Source: Bacteroidia bacterium
Lineage (GTDB): Bacteria > Bacteroidota > Bacteroidia > Cytophagales > Cyclobacteriaceae
Assembly (NCBI GenBank): GCA_030425425.1
Contig: JAUIAO010000005.1
Span: 116,851-180,850, forward strand
DNA: 64,000 nt
Reading direction: 5' to 3'
The position numbers and the translations under genes were made by a program. Positions 8,900 to 17,933 of the stretch are shown here, in pieces. The notes below the pieces were generated by a model. That model saw only the letters and a list, made by a program, of their open reading frames with translations. It had not been told where the DNA came from and did not search any database. Each line of letters opens with the position of its first letter. Within the stretch, counting starts at the first letter, position 1.

Positions 8900-9045
8900 C
8901 ATGATCAGTGCTTGTTGAAGCTGCCTCATGAGGGTGAAAGGCACAGGAAGCCAAAGTTGGCTGGGTGCCGACCCATGTGGCAGAGCAGTGCAGGGTTTGT
9001 GGGATGGCGCTGGACCACACAACCGGGATGGAATGCCTGCTTTTT
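8900..9045 (+). ncRNA. Candidate structured RNA or structured interspersed repeat
   Basis: Three nested or adjacent pairings are visible. GGCAC (8940-8944) pairs with GTGCC (8965-8969) and encloses AGCCAA (8949-8954) paired with TTGGCT (8957-8962). GCAGG (8990-8994) pairs with CCTGC (9036-9040), which is followed at once by TTTTT, as in an intrinsic terminator; TGTGG and CCACA can pair inside it. GC content is well above the flanking sequence. It matches no RNA family I can name; a mobile-element relic is an alternative. Confidence 0.3.
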
Positions 9046-9060
9046 AAGTATAAAAACACT

Positions 9061-9149
9061 ACCCTTAAAGGGTGCCGAATAGAAATAATATTGACAAATT
9101 ATAATGAGATGGCATATCAATTTTAAATACCCCGACCCTAAAGGGTGCC
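9061..9149 (+). repeat. Pair of short palindromic REP-like repeats
   Basis: ACCCTTAAAGGGTGCC at 9061-9076 and ACCCTAAAGGGTGCC at 9135-9149 are direct copies, each containing a small palindrome (ACCCTT/AAGGGT), 74 bases apart. They resemble short extragenic palindromes; with only two copies seen, the class is a guess. Confidence 0.4.
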
Positions 9150-9490
9150 ATCAGTTGATTAATTCAGAATTGATAATGAATGGGTAGGTATACCAATCCG
9201 AGCAGCCCCAGGAGGAAGCCGGCGAGCACAAACAATGGCAGAGGATGAGCAGCACTCCTATAAACCGGAGGGAGACTGACCCTGGGAACAATGAATGTTA
9301 AATGGAACTCTGGGCGACAGGCAATCCTAGAGAGAAATGAGCTGAAATATGGATGTTTCACTACTGATATTTTAATCCTTTTAATTTATAATTCTTCATA
9401 TGGCTAATTAAAATTTGAAAGATTAACATGGAACAGAATATTTAATCATATTCTTTAAGTATGAAAAATTTAATAATAGCCGTGGAAATT

Positions 9491-9541
9491 GAGAATATCA
9501 AAATTGCTTGATATTCTCCAATGAGAATATTTCAATATCTC
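9491..9541 (+). promoter_or_regulatory. Two GAGAATAT palindromes upstream of susC promoter
   Basis: GAGAATATCAA (9491-9501), six-base spacer, TTGATATTCTC (9508-9518) is a perfect eleven-base inverted repeat. A second, imperfect palindrome (GAGAATATT...AATATCTC, 9523-9541) follows directly. Both lie 30-80 bases upstream of the -33 box, the usual position for an activator. The regulator is not identified. Confidence 0.5.
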
Positions 9542-9571
9542 CAATTACCCTCTTAATTTTTTTAACAATGT

Positions 9572-9604
9572 TTTGTATGAAATTGATGTATTTATATACA
9601 TTTG
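9572..9604 (+). promoter_or_regulatory. Promoter of the SusC/SusD operon
   Basis: TTTG at 9572-9575 and TACATTTG at 9597-9604 match the Bacteroidota -33 and -7 elements (TTTG and TAnnTTTG) with a 21-base spacer, about 80 bases before the susC start. Confidence 0.65.
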
Positions 9605-9610
9605 CAAAAG

Positions 9611-9633
9611 TAGCATAGTGTATCATAGTATAG
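9611..9633 (+). promoter_or_regulatory. Candidate GntR operator at susC transcription start
   Basis: TAGCATAGTGTATCA (9611-9625) and, overlapping it ten bases on, TATCATAGTATAG (9621-9633) resemble the motif TAGCATAGTATAGCA found on the minus strand at 36659-36673 in front of the GntR gene (13 of 15 bases for the first copy). It begins six bases after the -7 box and so covers the likely start of transcription, a position typical for repression. Confidence 0.4.
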
Positions 9634-9686
9634 TTTGAATTGATTTGTTACTCTTTGCTTCTTGTTTACCTAAACTTTTAAAACCT

Positions 9687-12600
9687 ATGAAGAAAAAATT
9701 TTTACTTGTTTTATCAATGCTTGCTGTTTCTGGTGCGCTAGTAGCACAGACCATAACAGGCATAGTGACCGATGCGGATGACGGATCTACATTGCCTGGG
9801 GTAACTGTTGCTGTAAAAGGGACTACATCAGGAACTATTACAGGAATAAATGGAGAATACACGATTAAAGCTGCATCGACTGATGTACTGCAATATAGCT
9901 TTGTCGGATATCAAACTATTGAGGTAAAAGTTGACAATCAATCTGAAATTAACGTTGCCTTACCAGTAGACATACAACAACTCGAGCAAGTAGTAGTAGT
10001 TGGATATGGTACGCAAAAGGAGAAAGATTTAACAGGTGCGGTTGGTTCAATAAGAGGAGATGATATCATTTCTAAACCATTTTCAAGTCCTGATCAAGCA
10101 TTGTCAGGTACTGTAGCTGGTGTTAATATTATCAACCGTAGTGGTGATGCTGCTGCGCCAATTAATGTGCGAATCAGAGGTGTAGGTACCTTTGGAGTAA
10201 ATAAACCATTATGGGTAATAGATGGTATTCCAATTGTACAAACAGAAAATAATACTGTAAATACTTCCTCTACTACTGACTCTAACCCTTTAGCTGGGAT
10301 CAATCCTAATGATATTGAGTCTATTGATGTGTTGAAAGATGCATCTGCTGCAGCTATCTATGGTTCACGTGCTGCAAACGGGGTAATAATTGTAACTACC
10401 AAAAGAGGTAATGATGGAAAGGCCAGAATTTCTTATGATGGATATACAGGTGTAGCACAGGTAAGGGATCAATATGATGTGTTGAATGTTGATCAATACA
10501 TTGATATCCAATCTGAATTGGGGAGGGATTTTTCTTCATTCAGAGGAAGTGAATTTGTTGACTGGCAGGATGCTGCTTTCAAAAACGGATCTTCACAAAA
10601 TCATAACTTATCGGTAAGTGGAGGAAATAAAAATGCTAACTATTTTATTTCAGGTAGTTACTTCAAGCAGGAAGGAATTGAAAGACCTCTTGGTTTTGAG
10701 CGTTATTCGATAAAGGCGAATTCTGATATCACTGCAGGTGAGAGATTCAAATTTGGAGAGTCAATCACTTTGAGCCGTTCTGAAAGATTGGTTGGGTCAG
10801 AAGGCGGAGGAATTTATCCTGCTTTCAATGGAGCATTGAATTCACCATTCTACAAAATTTACGATGATTCACAGATTCATGGGTATAACCTGGAGACACC
10901 TGAGAATTTTGGAAATGGTGGAGTTGGACAGAATGTAATCTGGAGAACTGATCGAAATGTTAATGACACTAAAATAGTTGCTACGAAGGTTCTGGCAAAT
11001 ATTTACGGAGAGTTTGAGATTCTAAAAGGGTTGAAGTTCAGAATGTCTGAAGGTATCGATTACAATGTGGGCGACAATTACTTTTTTCAAAATGATGTCA
11101 ATTACGGATCAACAACTCAGCAATCATTATTAGTGCAGTCCAGACCAATTGAATTAACTACAAACTGGACGAATACATTGACCTATGATAAATCATTTGG
11201 AGATCATGACCTGACTTTCATGCTAGGTTATGAAGAAACAACATACAGGTTTGACAAAATAAGAATTCAAGGAAGAAGTTTGTTGTCTCCAGACGCTGTG
11301 AAGTTTGCGTCTACAGGTACTTCTGTGGCTGCTGGAAATGAGGCAGATCAATGGGCATTGAGAGGTACACTTGGTAGAGTAAACTATAACTATAAGGGTA
11401 AATATTTGGCAACAGTTAATGTTCGCCGAGACGAATCTTCAAGATTCTCAAAAGAGAACCGTGCACAGGCTTTCTTGTCTGGATCGTTAGGATGGAGACT
11501 GAGTGAAGAGTCCTTTTTCCCGAAAGATGGTGTTATTGATGATTTAAAAATCAGAGCAGGTTGGGGGCAAAATGGTAACCAGTTTACTGGTATCAACCTG
11601 GCATATCAAAGTGCACTACAAACTACGATTTTCTATGTAGATGGAAATGGTAACGTAATAAGAGCTCCTGCGCCGGTATATTTTGCAAATAAAGATTTGA
11701 AATGGGAGACAAGTTCTCAGATTGACATAGGAGTTGATGCAACCCTGTTTGATGATAAAGTTGATTTCACTATTGACTATTATAACAAAACAACGAGCGA
11801 TGTATTAGTTGGTTTACCGCTTCCGTATGTATCTGGTTATTTCCTTCCAGCGGATGCTAACATTGGAGAAATCAACAATAAAGGAATTGAAATGGCTCTT
11901 GGGTATAGAAATTCTGTTGGTGATTTCACCTATAGTATCAGAGGTAACCTTACTACTACCAAAAATGAAGTTATAAGTTTAGGCGACATTCCTGAGATTA
12001 TTAGTGGAGTAGGTGGAGCACAAAATCATAGAACTGCAGTTGGTGAATCAATTGGATATTTCTATGGATATAAAACAGATGGTATCTATCAGAACCAAGC
12101 AGAAGCAGACGCAGCCTTGCCAGATAATGTGGCTGGTGGACAGCCAGAGCCAGGAGATATCAGATTTGTAGATGTGAACAATGATGGTGTTATTGATTCC
12201 AATGACAGAACAAATATTGGTAGCCCAATCCCTGGATTTTTCTATGGGGCGATGTTCCAAGGTGCGTATAAAGGATTTGATATATCCCTTCAACTCCAGG
12301 GAATTGGCAATCGTCAGGTTTACAATGTTGCGCGATCAAGACTAGAGGACCTAAGAGGTGCTGATAACATGTCTGCAAGTGTGCTGGATCGTTGGACAGG
12401 TGAGGGTACAAGTAGCACAATGCCACGTCTTACAGAATCTGATCCAAACAATAACAACAGATTCTCAGACAGATGGGTGGAAGATGCTGATTTCTTAAGA
12501 GTGAAAAACCTCCAAATCGGATACAATTTTTCTAAATCATTCTTACAAAAAGCGACAAGTGGATATGTTTCGGATATGAGAGTATTCCTTGGTTTCCAGA

Positions 12601-12755
12601 ATTTGGCAACATTCACAAACTATACAGGATATGACCCTGAAGTCACTCGAAATCAAAGTTTCCAGAAAGGTGAAAATGCACTCGCTACTGGTGAGGACGG
12701 TGGAGCGTCTCCACTGCCAAGAATCATTCAAGCAGGTTGGAGTGTTAAATTTTAA
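9687..12755 (+). CDS. susC: SusC-family TonB-dependent outer-membrane transporter
   Basis: A 1022-residue transporter from the chosen ATG at 9687; an in-frame ATG at 9645 is possible, but only the later one gives a normal signal peptide (MKKKFLLVLSMLAVSGALVAQ). Order of domains: carboxypeptidase-regulatory-like domain (about 22-100, GSTLPGVTVAVKGT), plug domain (about 105-245, with VVVGYGTQ, VIDGIP and the SusC signature DVLKDASAAAIYGSRAANG), then the beta-barrel ending in QAGWSVKF. It imports oligosaccharides across the outer membrane with the SusD lipoprotein encoded 35 bases downstream. The locus carries two alpha-galactosidase candidates, so an alpha-galactoside is the likely cargo. No sigma/anti-sigma pair or hybrid two-component gene adjoins it. 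Confidence 0.95.
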   Translation: MKKKFLLVLSMLAVSGALVAQTITGIVTDADDGSTLPGVTVAVKGTTSGTITGINGEYTIKAASTDVLQYSFVGYQTIEVKVDNQSEINVALPVDIQQLEQVVVVGYGTQKEKDLTGAVGSIRGDDIISKPFSSPDQALSGTVAGVNIINRSGDAAAPINVRIRGVGTFGVNKPLWVIDGIPIVQTENNTVNTSSTTDSNPLAGINPNDIESIDVLKDASAAAIYGSRAANGVIIVTTKRGNDGKARISYDGYTGVAQVRDQYDVLNVDQYIDIQSELGRDFSSFRGSEFVDWQDAAFKNGSSQNHNLSVSGGNKNANYFISGSYFKQEGIERPLGFERYSIKANSDITAGERFKFGESITLSRSERLVGSEGGGIYPAFNGALNSPFYKIYDDSQIHGYNLETPENFGNGGVGQNVIWRTDRNVNDTKIVATKVLANIYGEFEILKGLKFRMSEGIDYNVGDNYFFQNDVNYGSTTQQSLLVQSRPIELTTNWTNTLTYDKSFGDHDLTFMLGYEETTYRFDKIRIQGRSLLSPDAVKFASTGTSVAAGNEADQWALRGTLGRVNYNYKGKYLATVNVRRDESSRFSKENRAQAFLSGSLGWRLSEESFFPKDGVIDDLKIRAGWGQNGNQFTGINLAYQSALQTTIFYVDGNGNVIRAPAPVYFANKDLKWETSSQIDIGVDATLFDDKVDFTIDYYNKTTSDVLVGLPLPYVSGYFLPADANIGEINNKGIEMALGYRNSVGDFTYSIRGNLTTTKNEVISLGDIPEIISGVGGAQNHRTAVGESIGYFYGYKTDGIYQNQAEADAALPDNVAGGQPEPGDIRFVDVNNDGVIDSNDRTNIGSPIPGFFYGAMFQGAYKGFDISLQLQGIGNRQVYNVARSRLEDLRGADNMSASVLDRWTGEGTSSTMPRLTESDPNNNNRFSDRWVEDADFLRVKNLQIGYNFSKSFLQKATSGYVSDMRVFLGFQNLATFTNYTGYDPEVTRNQSFQKGENALATGEDGGASPLPRIIQAGWSVKF

Positions 12756-12790
12756 ACTAAACAAGAATGAAAATATTTGAATATAGACAA

Positions 12791-14314
12791 ATGAAGAAAG
12801 CAATCATTAGAATTTTGACTCTTGCCTTATTTGGTTTCGGACTTAATTCATGCAATAATTTGGATCAAACTCCACTTGATAAAGTGGTAGGAGAGACGTT
12901 CTACAAAACCAAAACTGATTTTGATGGTGCAGTGTTAGCGGGTTATTCTTCCATACAGGATTTTTGGGGTACAAGTACAGAGACTCTGTCTGAAAGAGGT
13001 GAGTTTTGGGTAATGTCAACCGTAATCACGGATGATGTGGAAGCTGATGCTTCAAGAAATCCAGAGAACAGTTCATTGAATTTTGATAGGCTTCTAGTTA
13101 CTTCAACAGATGTAGCTGTTGCTGCAATTTATTCCCAGATTTATGAAGGGATATTACGTGCAAATATTGTGATTGAAGAAGTGCAAAATGAGAACGAATT
13201 GACAGATGCAGAGAAAAAGGTTTTCGATGCTGAAGCCAAGTTTTTAAGAGCATTCTTTCATTTTCAAGCTATGAAAATCTATGGTACACCTCCATTGGCT
13301 ATCGGAGTAAACAAGGAGATTTTTAATCAAGCTCTACCGAATGCTACTAAAGATGAATTATTCGCCAGTATTCTTTCTGATTTTCAGGCTGCTGCTGATA
13401 ATCTCCCTGCATCAAGAACCGGTGGAGAGTTGGGTAGAGCAACATCATGGGCAGCGAAAGCATTCATCGGTAAAGTGAATGTGTGGAAAAAAGACTGGGC
13501 AAGTGCTATTTCTTCATTTGAAGATGTGATCAATAATGGACCTTACGCACTAGAGGCTAATTATGGAGATGTTTTCGCATATGACAATGAGAATAACATT
13601 GAGTCTATTTTCGAAATACAATATGGTGGTCCTTATTCAGATGATAACCTTTGGGTATTTGATGATACGCACTCAGAAGCCTTCAAAGCGTCTCAAGGTA
13701 CAGGTAGAACTTGGTATTGGGATGCAGCTAATGGAGCACCGGGTGGAAAGCTCGGATGGTGGGTTCCTTCACAGGATTTAGTAGATGCTTATGAGGCCGG
13801 TGATATCAGATTAACCGAGTCAATTTACCAGGATGGAGACACTTACTATACCACTGATGGTTTTGCGGGAGTTCCTTATGATCCTGCTTGGAGTTCTACT
13901 GGATATACTATCAAGAAATATCGTGGTGCAAGAAATGTTGTGTCTGAAAATCATGCCCCTAACCTACAAGCAGATTTCAATAATGAGCGTTGGTTCAGAT
14001 TTGCAGAGTTGAAACTTCTTTATGCTGAGGCATTGCTTGAGTCAGGAAGGGCAGCGGATGCTACCGTTCAGATCAATGACATTAGAAATAGAGCGGGATT
14101 AGCAGATCTTTCAGCTACTGCTACTATTGCGGATTTGCAACAAGAGAAAAGAGTGGAGTTGGCTTTCGAACCACACAGGTGGTTTGATATAGTGAGATGG
14201 GATATCGGTTCTACAGTTTTCACGAACTGGGATTCAAAATTAGAAGTATTTCCTTTCCCTCAGGCTGAGATAGACAGATCTGGAGGAATTTTAAAGCAGA
14301 ATACAGGGTATTAA
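12791..14314 (+). CDS. susD: SusD/RagB-family glycan-binding lipoprotein
   Basis: A 507-residue lipoprotein from ATG 12791; the in-frame ATG at 12767 would put extra charged residues before the signal peptide. The lipobox is LNSC with the acylated Cys21. The N-terminal helical part has the family pattern (AEAKFLRAFFHFQAMKIYG near 155-175) and the C-terminal third ends with EKRVELAFEPHRWFDIVRWD, the conserved RagB/SusD close. It caps the SusC barrel and captures the glycan at the cell surface. Translation is likely coupled to susC. Confidence 0.95.
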   Translation: MKKAIIRILTLALFGFGLNSCNNLDQTPLDKVVGETFYKTKTDFDGAVLAGYSSIQDFWGTSTETLSERGEFWVMSTVITDDVEADASRNPENSSLNFDRLLVTSTDVAVAAIYSQIYEGILRANIVIEEVQNENELTDAEKKVFDAEAKFLRAFFHFQAMKIYGTPPLAIGVNKEIFNQALPNATKDELFASILSDFQAAADNLPASRTGGELGRATSWAAKAFIGKVNVWKKDWASAISSFEDVINNGPYALEANYGDVFAYDNENNIESIFEIQYGGPYSDDNLWVFDDTHSEAFKASQGTGRTWYWDAANGAPGGKLGWWVPSQDLVDAYEAGDIRLTESIYQDGDTYYTTDGFAGVPYDPAWSSTGYTIKKYRGARNVVSENHAPNLQADFNNERWFRFAELKLLYAEALLESGRAADATVQINDIRNRAGLADLSATATIADLQQEKRVELAFEPHRWFDIVRWDIGSTVFTNWDSKLEVFPFPQAEIDRSGGILKQNTGY

Positions 14315-14365
14315 TTTCTCATACTACATATGTTTCTGTTTTGATTATATCACTAGATATAATTA

Positions 14366-14403
14366 AAATCAACGATAGGGAGGAAACTCCCTTTCGTCGA
14401 TTT
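14366..14403 (+). terminator. Intercistronic hairpin after susD, GAAA tetraloop
   Basis: AAATCaACGAtaGGGAG, loop GAAA, CTCCCttTCGTcGATTT: a 17-position stem with few mismatches closed by a GNRA tetraloop. It has no strong T-tract, and the next gene starts 30 bases on, so it more likely stabilises the susCD message or lowers downstream expression than ends the operon. Confidence 0.55.
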
Positions 14404-14432
14404 GTACAAAGTTGATTTAATGAGTCCAAATA

Positions 14433-17400
14433 ATGGAAAAGCAAGGCAAAAGCTGTGTAAGAAAGTTTTCAATCTGGGTTTTAGTGATTATTCTAATTAC
14501 CGGATGTGAAAGTTTCTTTTCAGAATCTCTTTTCAAGAAAATAAGCGATAGTCATAGTTCCATCGTTTTTTCAAATAACCTGGTCTATAGTGACACACTT
14601 TCCGTTCTGGAATTTGAGTACATGTACAATGGTGCAGGTGTGGCTGTTGGTGATATCAATAATGACGGCTTACAGGATATCTATTTCAGCGGCAACATGG
14701 TTTCAGGACGTCTGTATCTGAACCTTGGAAATCTGAAATTTCAGGATATTACGGAACAGGCTGGAGTAGAGACTGCTGGTTGGTCAAATGGTGTTTCTAT
14801 GTTTGATGTCAACCAGGATGGATTTAAAGATATTTATGTTTCTCGCGGTGGCCCAAGAGGTGTTGCTGAAGAGTTTAGAGCGAACCTACTTTTCATCAAT
14901 AATGGAGATAACACTTTCACCGAGTCCGCAGCGAGTTTTGGATTGGACGATACAGGTTATACGGTACAGTCCACATTTTTCGATTATGATAAAGATGGCG
15001 ACCTGGATGTTTATCTGTTGAGCAATGCGCTGGTAGATTATAACCGAAACGTCTCCAGGCCTATTGATGAAAATGGCAAAGCGCCATCAGTTGACAAATT
15101 CCTCATTAACAATGGCGACAATACCTTCACTGATTTCTCCCGAGAAGCTGGTGTGCTCAAAGAAGGGTTTGGATTGGGAGTTCAGGTTTGTGACATTAAT
15201 GAAGACAATTGGCCAGATTTATATGTTTCCAATGATTTTATCACCGATGACATCATTTACATCAACCAAAAAGATGGCACCTTTAAAAATGAGGCCAGAA
15301 AATATCTGAAGCACCTCACCTGGAATGGGATGGGTAACGACGTGGCTGATTTTAACAATGATGGTCTGGTAGATATCGTGGTGCTGGATATGTTTCCTCA
15401 GGACAACAGAAGGAGGAAGCTCACCATGATGGGGAATAATTATGATGAATTTTATAATGGCCTTGCATATGGCTACATGCCTCAGTATTTCAGAAATACC
15501 CTTCAGTTAAACAATGGAAATGGCACTTTCAGTGAAATCGGGCAACTCTCCGGAATTGATGCTACGGACTGGAGTTGGGCGGCACTTTTTGCAGATTATG
15601 ACAATGATGGCTCAAAGGATCTGTTCATAAGTAATGGATACCGACAAGATATTACGAACCTCGATTTTATGGTTTACGGTCAGCAGGTTTTGCAAATGGG
15701 AACACCAGAGGCCAATCGCAAGCAAAGACTAGACGAGCTCAACAAACTGGAAGGAATCAAAATCCATAATTACGCTTACAAGAATGTGGGAAATTATCAA
15801 TTCGAGGATCAATCAAAAGATTGGGGATTCGATGAGCCTACCTTCTCCAATGGAGCGGTCTATGCTGATCTTGACAATGACGGGGATTTAGATTTGGTCA
15901 TTAGCAACATCGATGATAAGGCTTCTCTTTATCAAAACACATTGAGCGAGGCTGAGAACCCGTCGGCATACATGAGAGTAGCTTTAAAGGGGCCTAAAGG
16001 AAATTTAGAAGGGATAGGAGCTAAAGTATACTTGAAATATGGTGATCAAATTCAACATCAATTTTTTACGCCAGTAAGAGGTTATCTGTCGTCAGTAGAG
16101 CCCTTTCTTCATTTTGGTTTGGGTGATCAAAAAGAAATTCAGGAATTGAAAGTGATTTGGCCTGATGGTAAGGTTCAGTTCTTGAAAAATGTAGCATCGA
16201 ATCAGTTGGTTCAATTGGATTATACAAATGCTGAGGAAATAGATGTTGTCCATAATTCAGAGGCACTAACAACTATACTTTCCAAAATGGAAGGTTCTGA
16301 ATTAGGCATTGATTACACCCATGAAGAAAATGTATTCGTGGACTTCAAACAGCAACAGCTCTTGCCACATATGCATTCCAAAAATGGACCCGGGATCGCA
16401 GTGGGTGATGTCAACGGTGATCAATTTGATGATTTTTTTGTTGGTGGAGCCACAAAGTTTCAAGGGTCGTATTTTGTGCAAAAAAGTGACGGAACGTTTG
16501 CTGAGCGAAAGTTGAATATTGATAGCTTGTCTGAAGACATGGGTTCTCTGCTTTTTGATGCAGACAATGATGGCGATCAGGATTTATACATTGTGAGTGG
16601 TGGTTCTTCGCAGATTCCCAATTCCGCACTTTTTCAGGATAGGCTGTATCTGAATGATGGTCAGGGCAACTTCACTGCATCTGACGCATTACCTTCTCTG
16701 AAGGAAAGTGGATCGTGCGTGGTTGCTGGAGACTATGACAAGGACGGAGATTTGGATTTGTTCATTGGTGGACGAGTGGTACCTGGAGAATATCCAAAAA
16801 CACCGAAGAGCTTTTTGTTAAGAAATGATATCAGTAATGGCAAAGCCAAATACACGGATATTACCCCCGAAGCTCTTTCAGAAATCGGCATGGTCACTTC
16901 AGCACTTTGGACAGATTACGACAATGATAGTTGGCTGGATTTGATGGTTGTCGGGGAGTTTATGCCCGTGACTTTAGCCAAGAATGATAATGGACAATTT
17001 GGGGCTATCAAAACTTTAACGAATTCAAATGGCTGGTGGAATAGCATCACGGCTGGGGATTTTGACAGAGATGGGGATGTGGATTATATCGCAGGAAATT
17101 TGGGGTTGAATACGCGATTTAAAGTCAGTCCTGAGGAGCCGCTATGCATTTATGCCAAAGACTTTGACAAGAATGGCCGGGTAGATCCGGTGATGTGCTA
17201 CTACATAGATGGAAAGAATTATGTGGCGCATTCACGCAATGATTTGATCAAACAGATCAATGCCATGAGAGGCAGATTCAGGACTTACAATGATTTTGCG
17301 GACGCTGATTTTAGTGAGTCATTCCTCAAAGAGGAGATAGATGGTGCGCAAGTGGTCAAAGCCGAGTATTTCGCCAGTTCCTACATAGAAAACCTGGGTA

Positions 17401-17933
17401 ATGGGGAATTCAGGATTTCACAATTGCCATTAGAAGCGCAGTTTTCTCCGATTTATGGGATCGTGACCGCAGATCTCAATGAAGATGGTAATTTGGATGT
17501 GATGCTCACGGGCAATTTTTATGCGAGTGAAGTGAGTGTAGGACGATATGACGCTTCTGTTGGGTTGGTACTTTTGGGTGATGGAGCGGGAGGATTTGAT
17601 GTGGTGAAACCCAAAGATTCAGGTTTCCTTGCCGATGGTGACAGTCGGGGGTTTGTGAGATTGAGATCAGGTCAGCGTGATTTGTTTTTGGTCGCTAATA
17701 ATTCCAACAAGATGATTACTCATCAAGGCAACAAACGGTCAATCAGTAGTTTCAGACCTGAGCCGAATGATTTGTTTGCCGAAATAACGTACCACGATGG
17801 AAAGGTGAGAAAGGATGAATTCTATTATGGATCCACCTATTTATCACAGTCATCCAGAATTCTGGACTTGACAGATCAGATGATTTCAGTTTTTGTGATC
17901 AATTCCATGGGTGAAAAAAGACAGGTGAAATGA
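14433..17933 (+). CDS. FG-GAP/VCBS-repeat lipoprotein with ASPIC/UnbV domain (CRTAC1-like), paralogue 1
   Basis: An 1166-residue lipoprotein (lipobox ITGC, Cys25). It is built from many calcium-binding FG-GAP/VCBS blades with motifs such as GDINNDGLQDIYFSGNM, DYDKDGDLDVYL and DADNDGDQDLYI. A central ASPIC/UnbV segment (LKVIWPDGK near 570) is followed by a second set of blades, so two beta-propellers are likely. Proteins of this kind are common in SusC/SusD loci, where their role is unproven; glycan or metal binding at the surface is plausible. It overlaps its paralogue by four bases (ATGA), showing translational coupling. Confidence 0.88.
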   Translation: MEKQGKSCVRKFSIWVLVIILITGCESFFSESLFKKISDSHSSIVFSNNLVYSDTLSVLEFEYMYNGAGVAVGDINNDGLQDIYFSGNMVSGRLYLNLGNLKFQDITEQAGVETAGWSNGVSMFDVNQDGFKDIYVSRGGPRGVAEEFRANLLFINNGDNTFTESAASFGLDDTGYTVQSTFFDYDKDGDLDVYLLSNALVDYNRNVSRPIDENGKAPSVDKFLINNGDNTFTDFSREAGVLKEGFGLGVQVCDINEDNWPDLYVSNDFITDDIIYINQKDGTFKNEARKYLKHLTWNGMGNDVADFNNDGLVDIVVLDMFPQDNRRRKLTMMGNNYDEFYNGLAYGYMPQYFRNTLQLNNGNGTFSEIGQLSGIDATDWSWAALFADYDNDGSKDLFISNGYRQDITNLDFMVYGQQVLQMGTPEANRKQRLDELNKLEGIKIHNYAYKNVGNYQFEDQSKDWGFDEPTFSNGAVYADLDNDGDLDLVISNIDDKASLYQNTLSEAENPSAYMRVALKGPKGNLEGIGAKVYLKYGDQIQHQFFTPVRGYLSSVEPFLHFGLGDQKEIQELKVIWPDGKVQFLKNVASNQLVQLDYTNAEEIDVVHNSEALTTILSKMEGSELGIDYTHEENVFVDFKQQQLLPHMHSKNGPGIAVGDVNGDQFDDFFVGGATKFQGSYFVQKSDGTFAERKLNIDSLSEDMGSLLFDADNDGDQDLYIVSGGSSQIPNSALFQDRLYLNDGQGNFTASDALPSLKESGSCVVAGDYDKDGDLDLFIGGRVVPGEYPKTPKSFLLRNDISNGKAKYTDITPEALSEIGMVTSALWTDYDNDSWLDLMVVGEFMPVTLAKNDNGQFGAIKTLTNSNGWWNSITAGDFDRDGDVDYIAGNLGLNTRFKVSPEEPLCIYAKDFDKNGRVDPVMCYYIDGKNYVAHSRNDLIKQINAMRGRFRTYNDFADADFSESFLKEEIDGAQVVKAEYFASSYIENLGNGEFRISQLPLEAQFSPIYGIVTADLNEDGNLDVMLTGNFYASEVSVGRYDASVGLVLLGDGAGGFDVVKPKDSGFLADGDSRGFVRLRSGQRDLFLVANNSNKMITHQGNKRSISSFRPEPNDLFAEITYHDGKVRKDEFYYGSTYLSQSSRILDLTDQMISVFVINSMGEKRQVK

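Larger units (their letters stand above)
8746..9686. other. Gene-poor region, about 940 bases
   Basis: No convincing gene. From left to right: a hairpin with T-tract near 8840-8867; a GC-rich strongly self-complementary stretch at about 8900-9045; two short ACCCT-type palindromic repeats at 9061 and 9135; a GC-rich segment 9170-9345 whose minus strand encodes a hydrophobic fragment (PLPLFVLAGFLLGLLGLVY) that may be relic coding sequence; then, from about 9360, the AT-rich control region of the SusC operon. Confidence 0.6.

Noticed and set aside
8890..9060. The structured stretch as tmRNA, RNase P RNA or a cobalamin or SAM riboswitch
   Set aside because: None of the conserved core sequences of those RNAs could be found on either strand, and no matching downstream gene follows.
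8926..9120. Minus-strand 64-codon frame over the candidate structured RNA
   Set aside because: Lies on a strongly self-complementary stretch; base pairing explains the sequence better than coding does, and no start context supports it.
9164..9361. Minus-strand 65-codon frame with a hydrophobic segment
   Set aside because: One hydrophobic stretch alone, no start context, and the surrounding region looks decayed; noted only as a possible relic.
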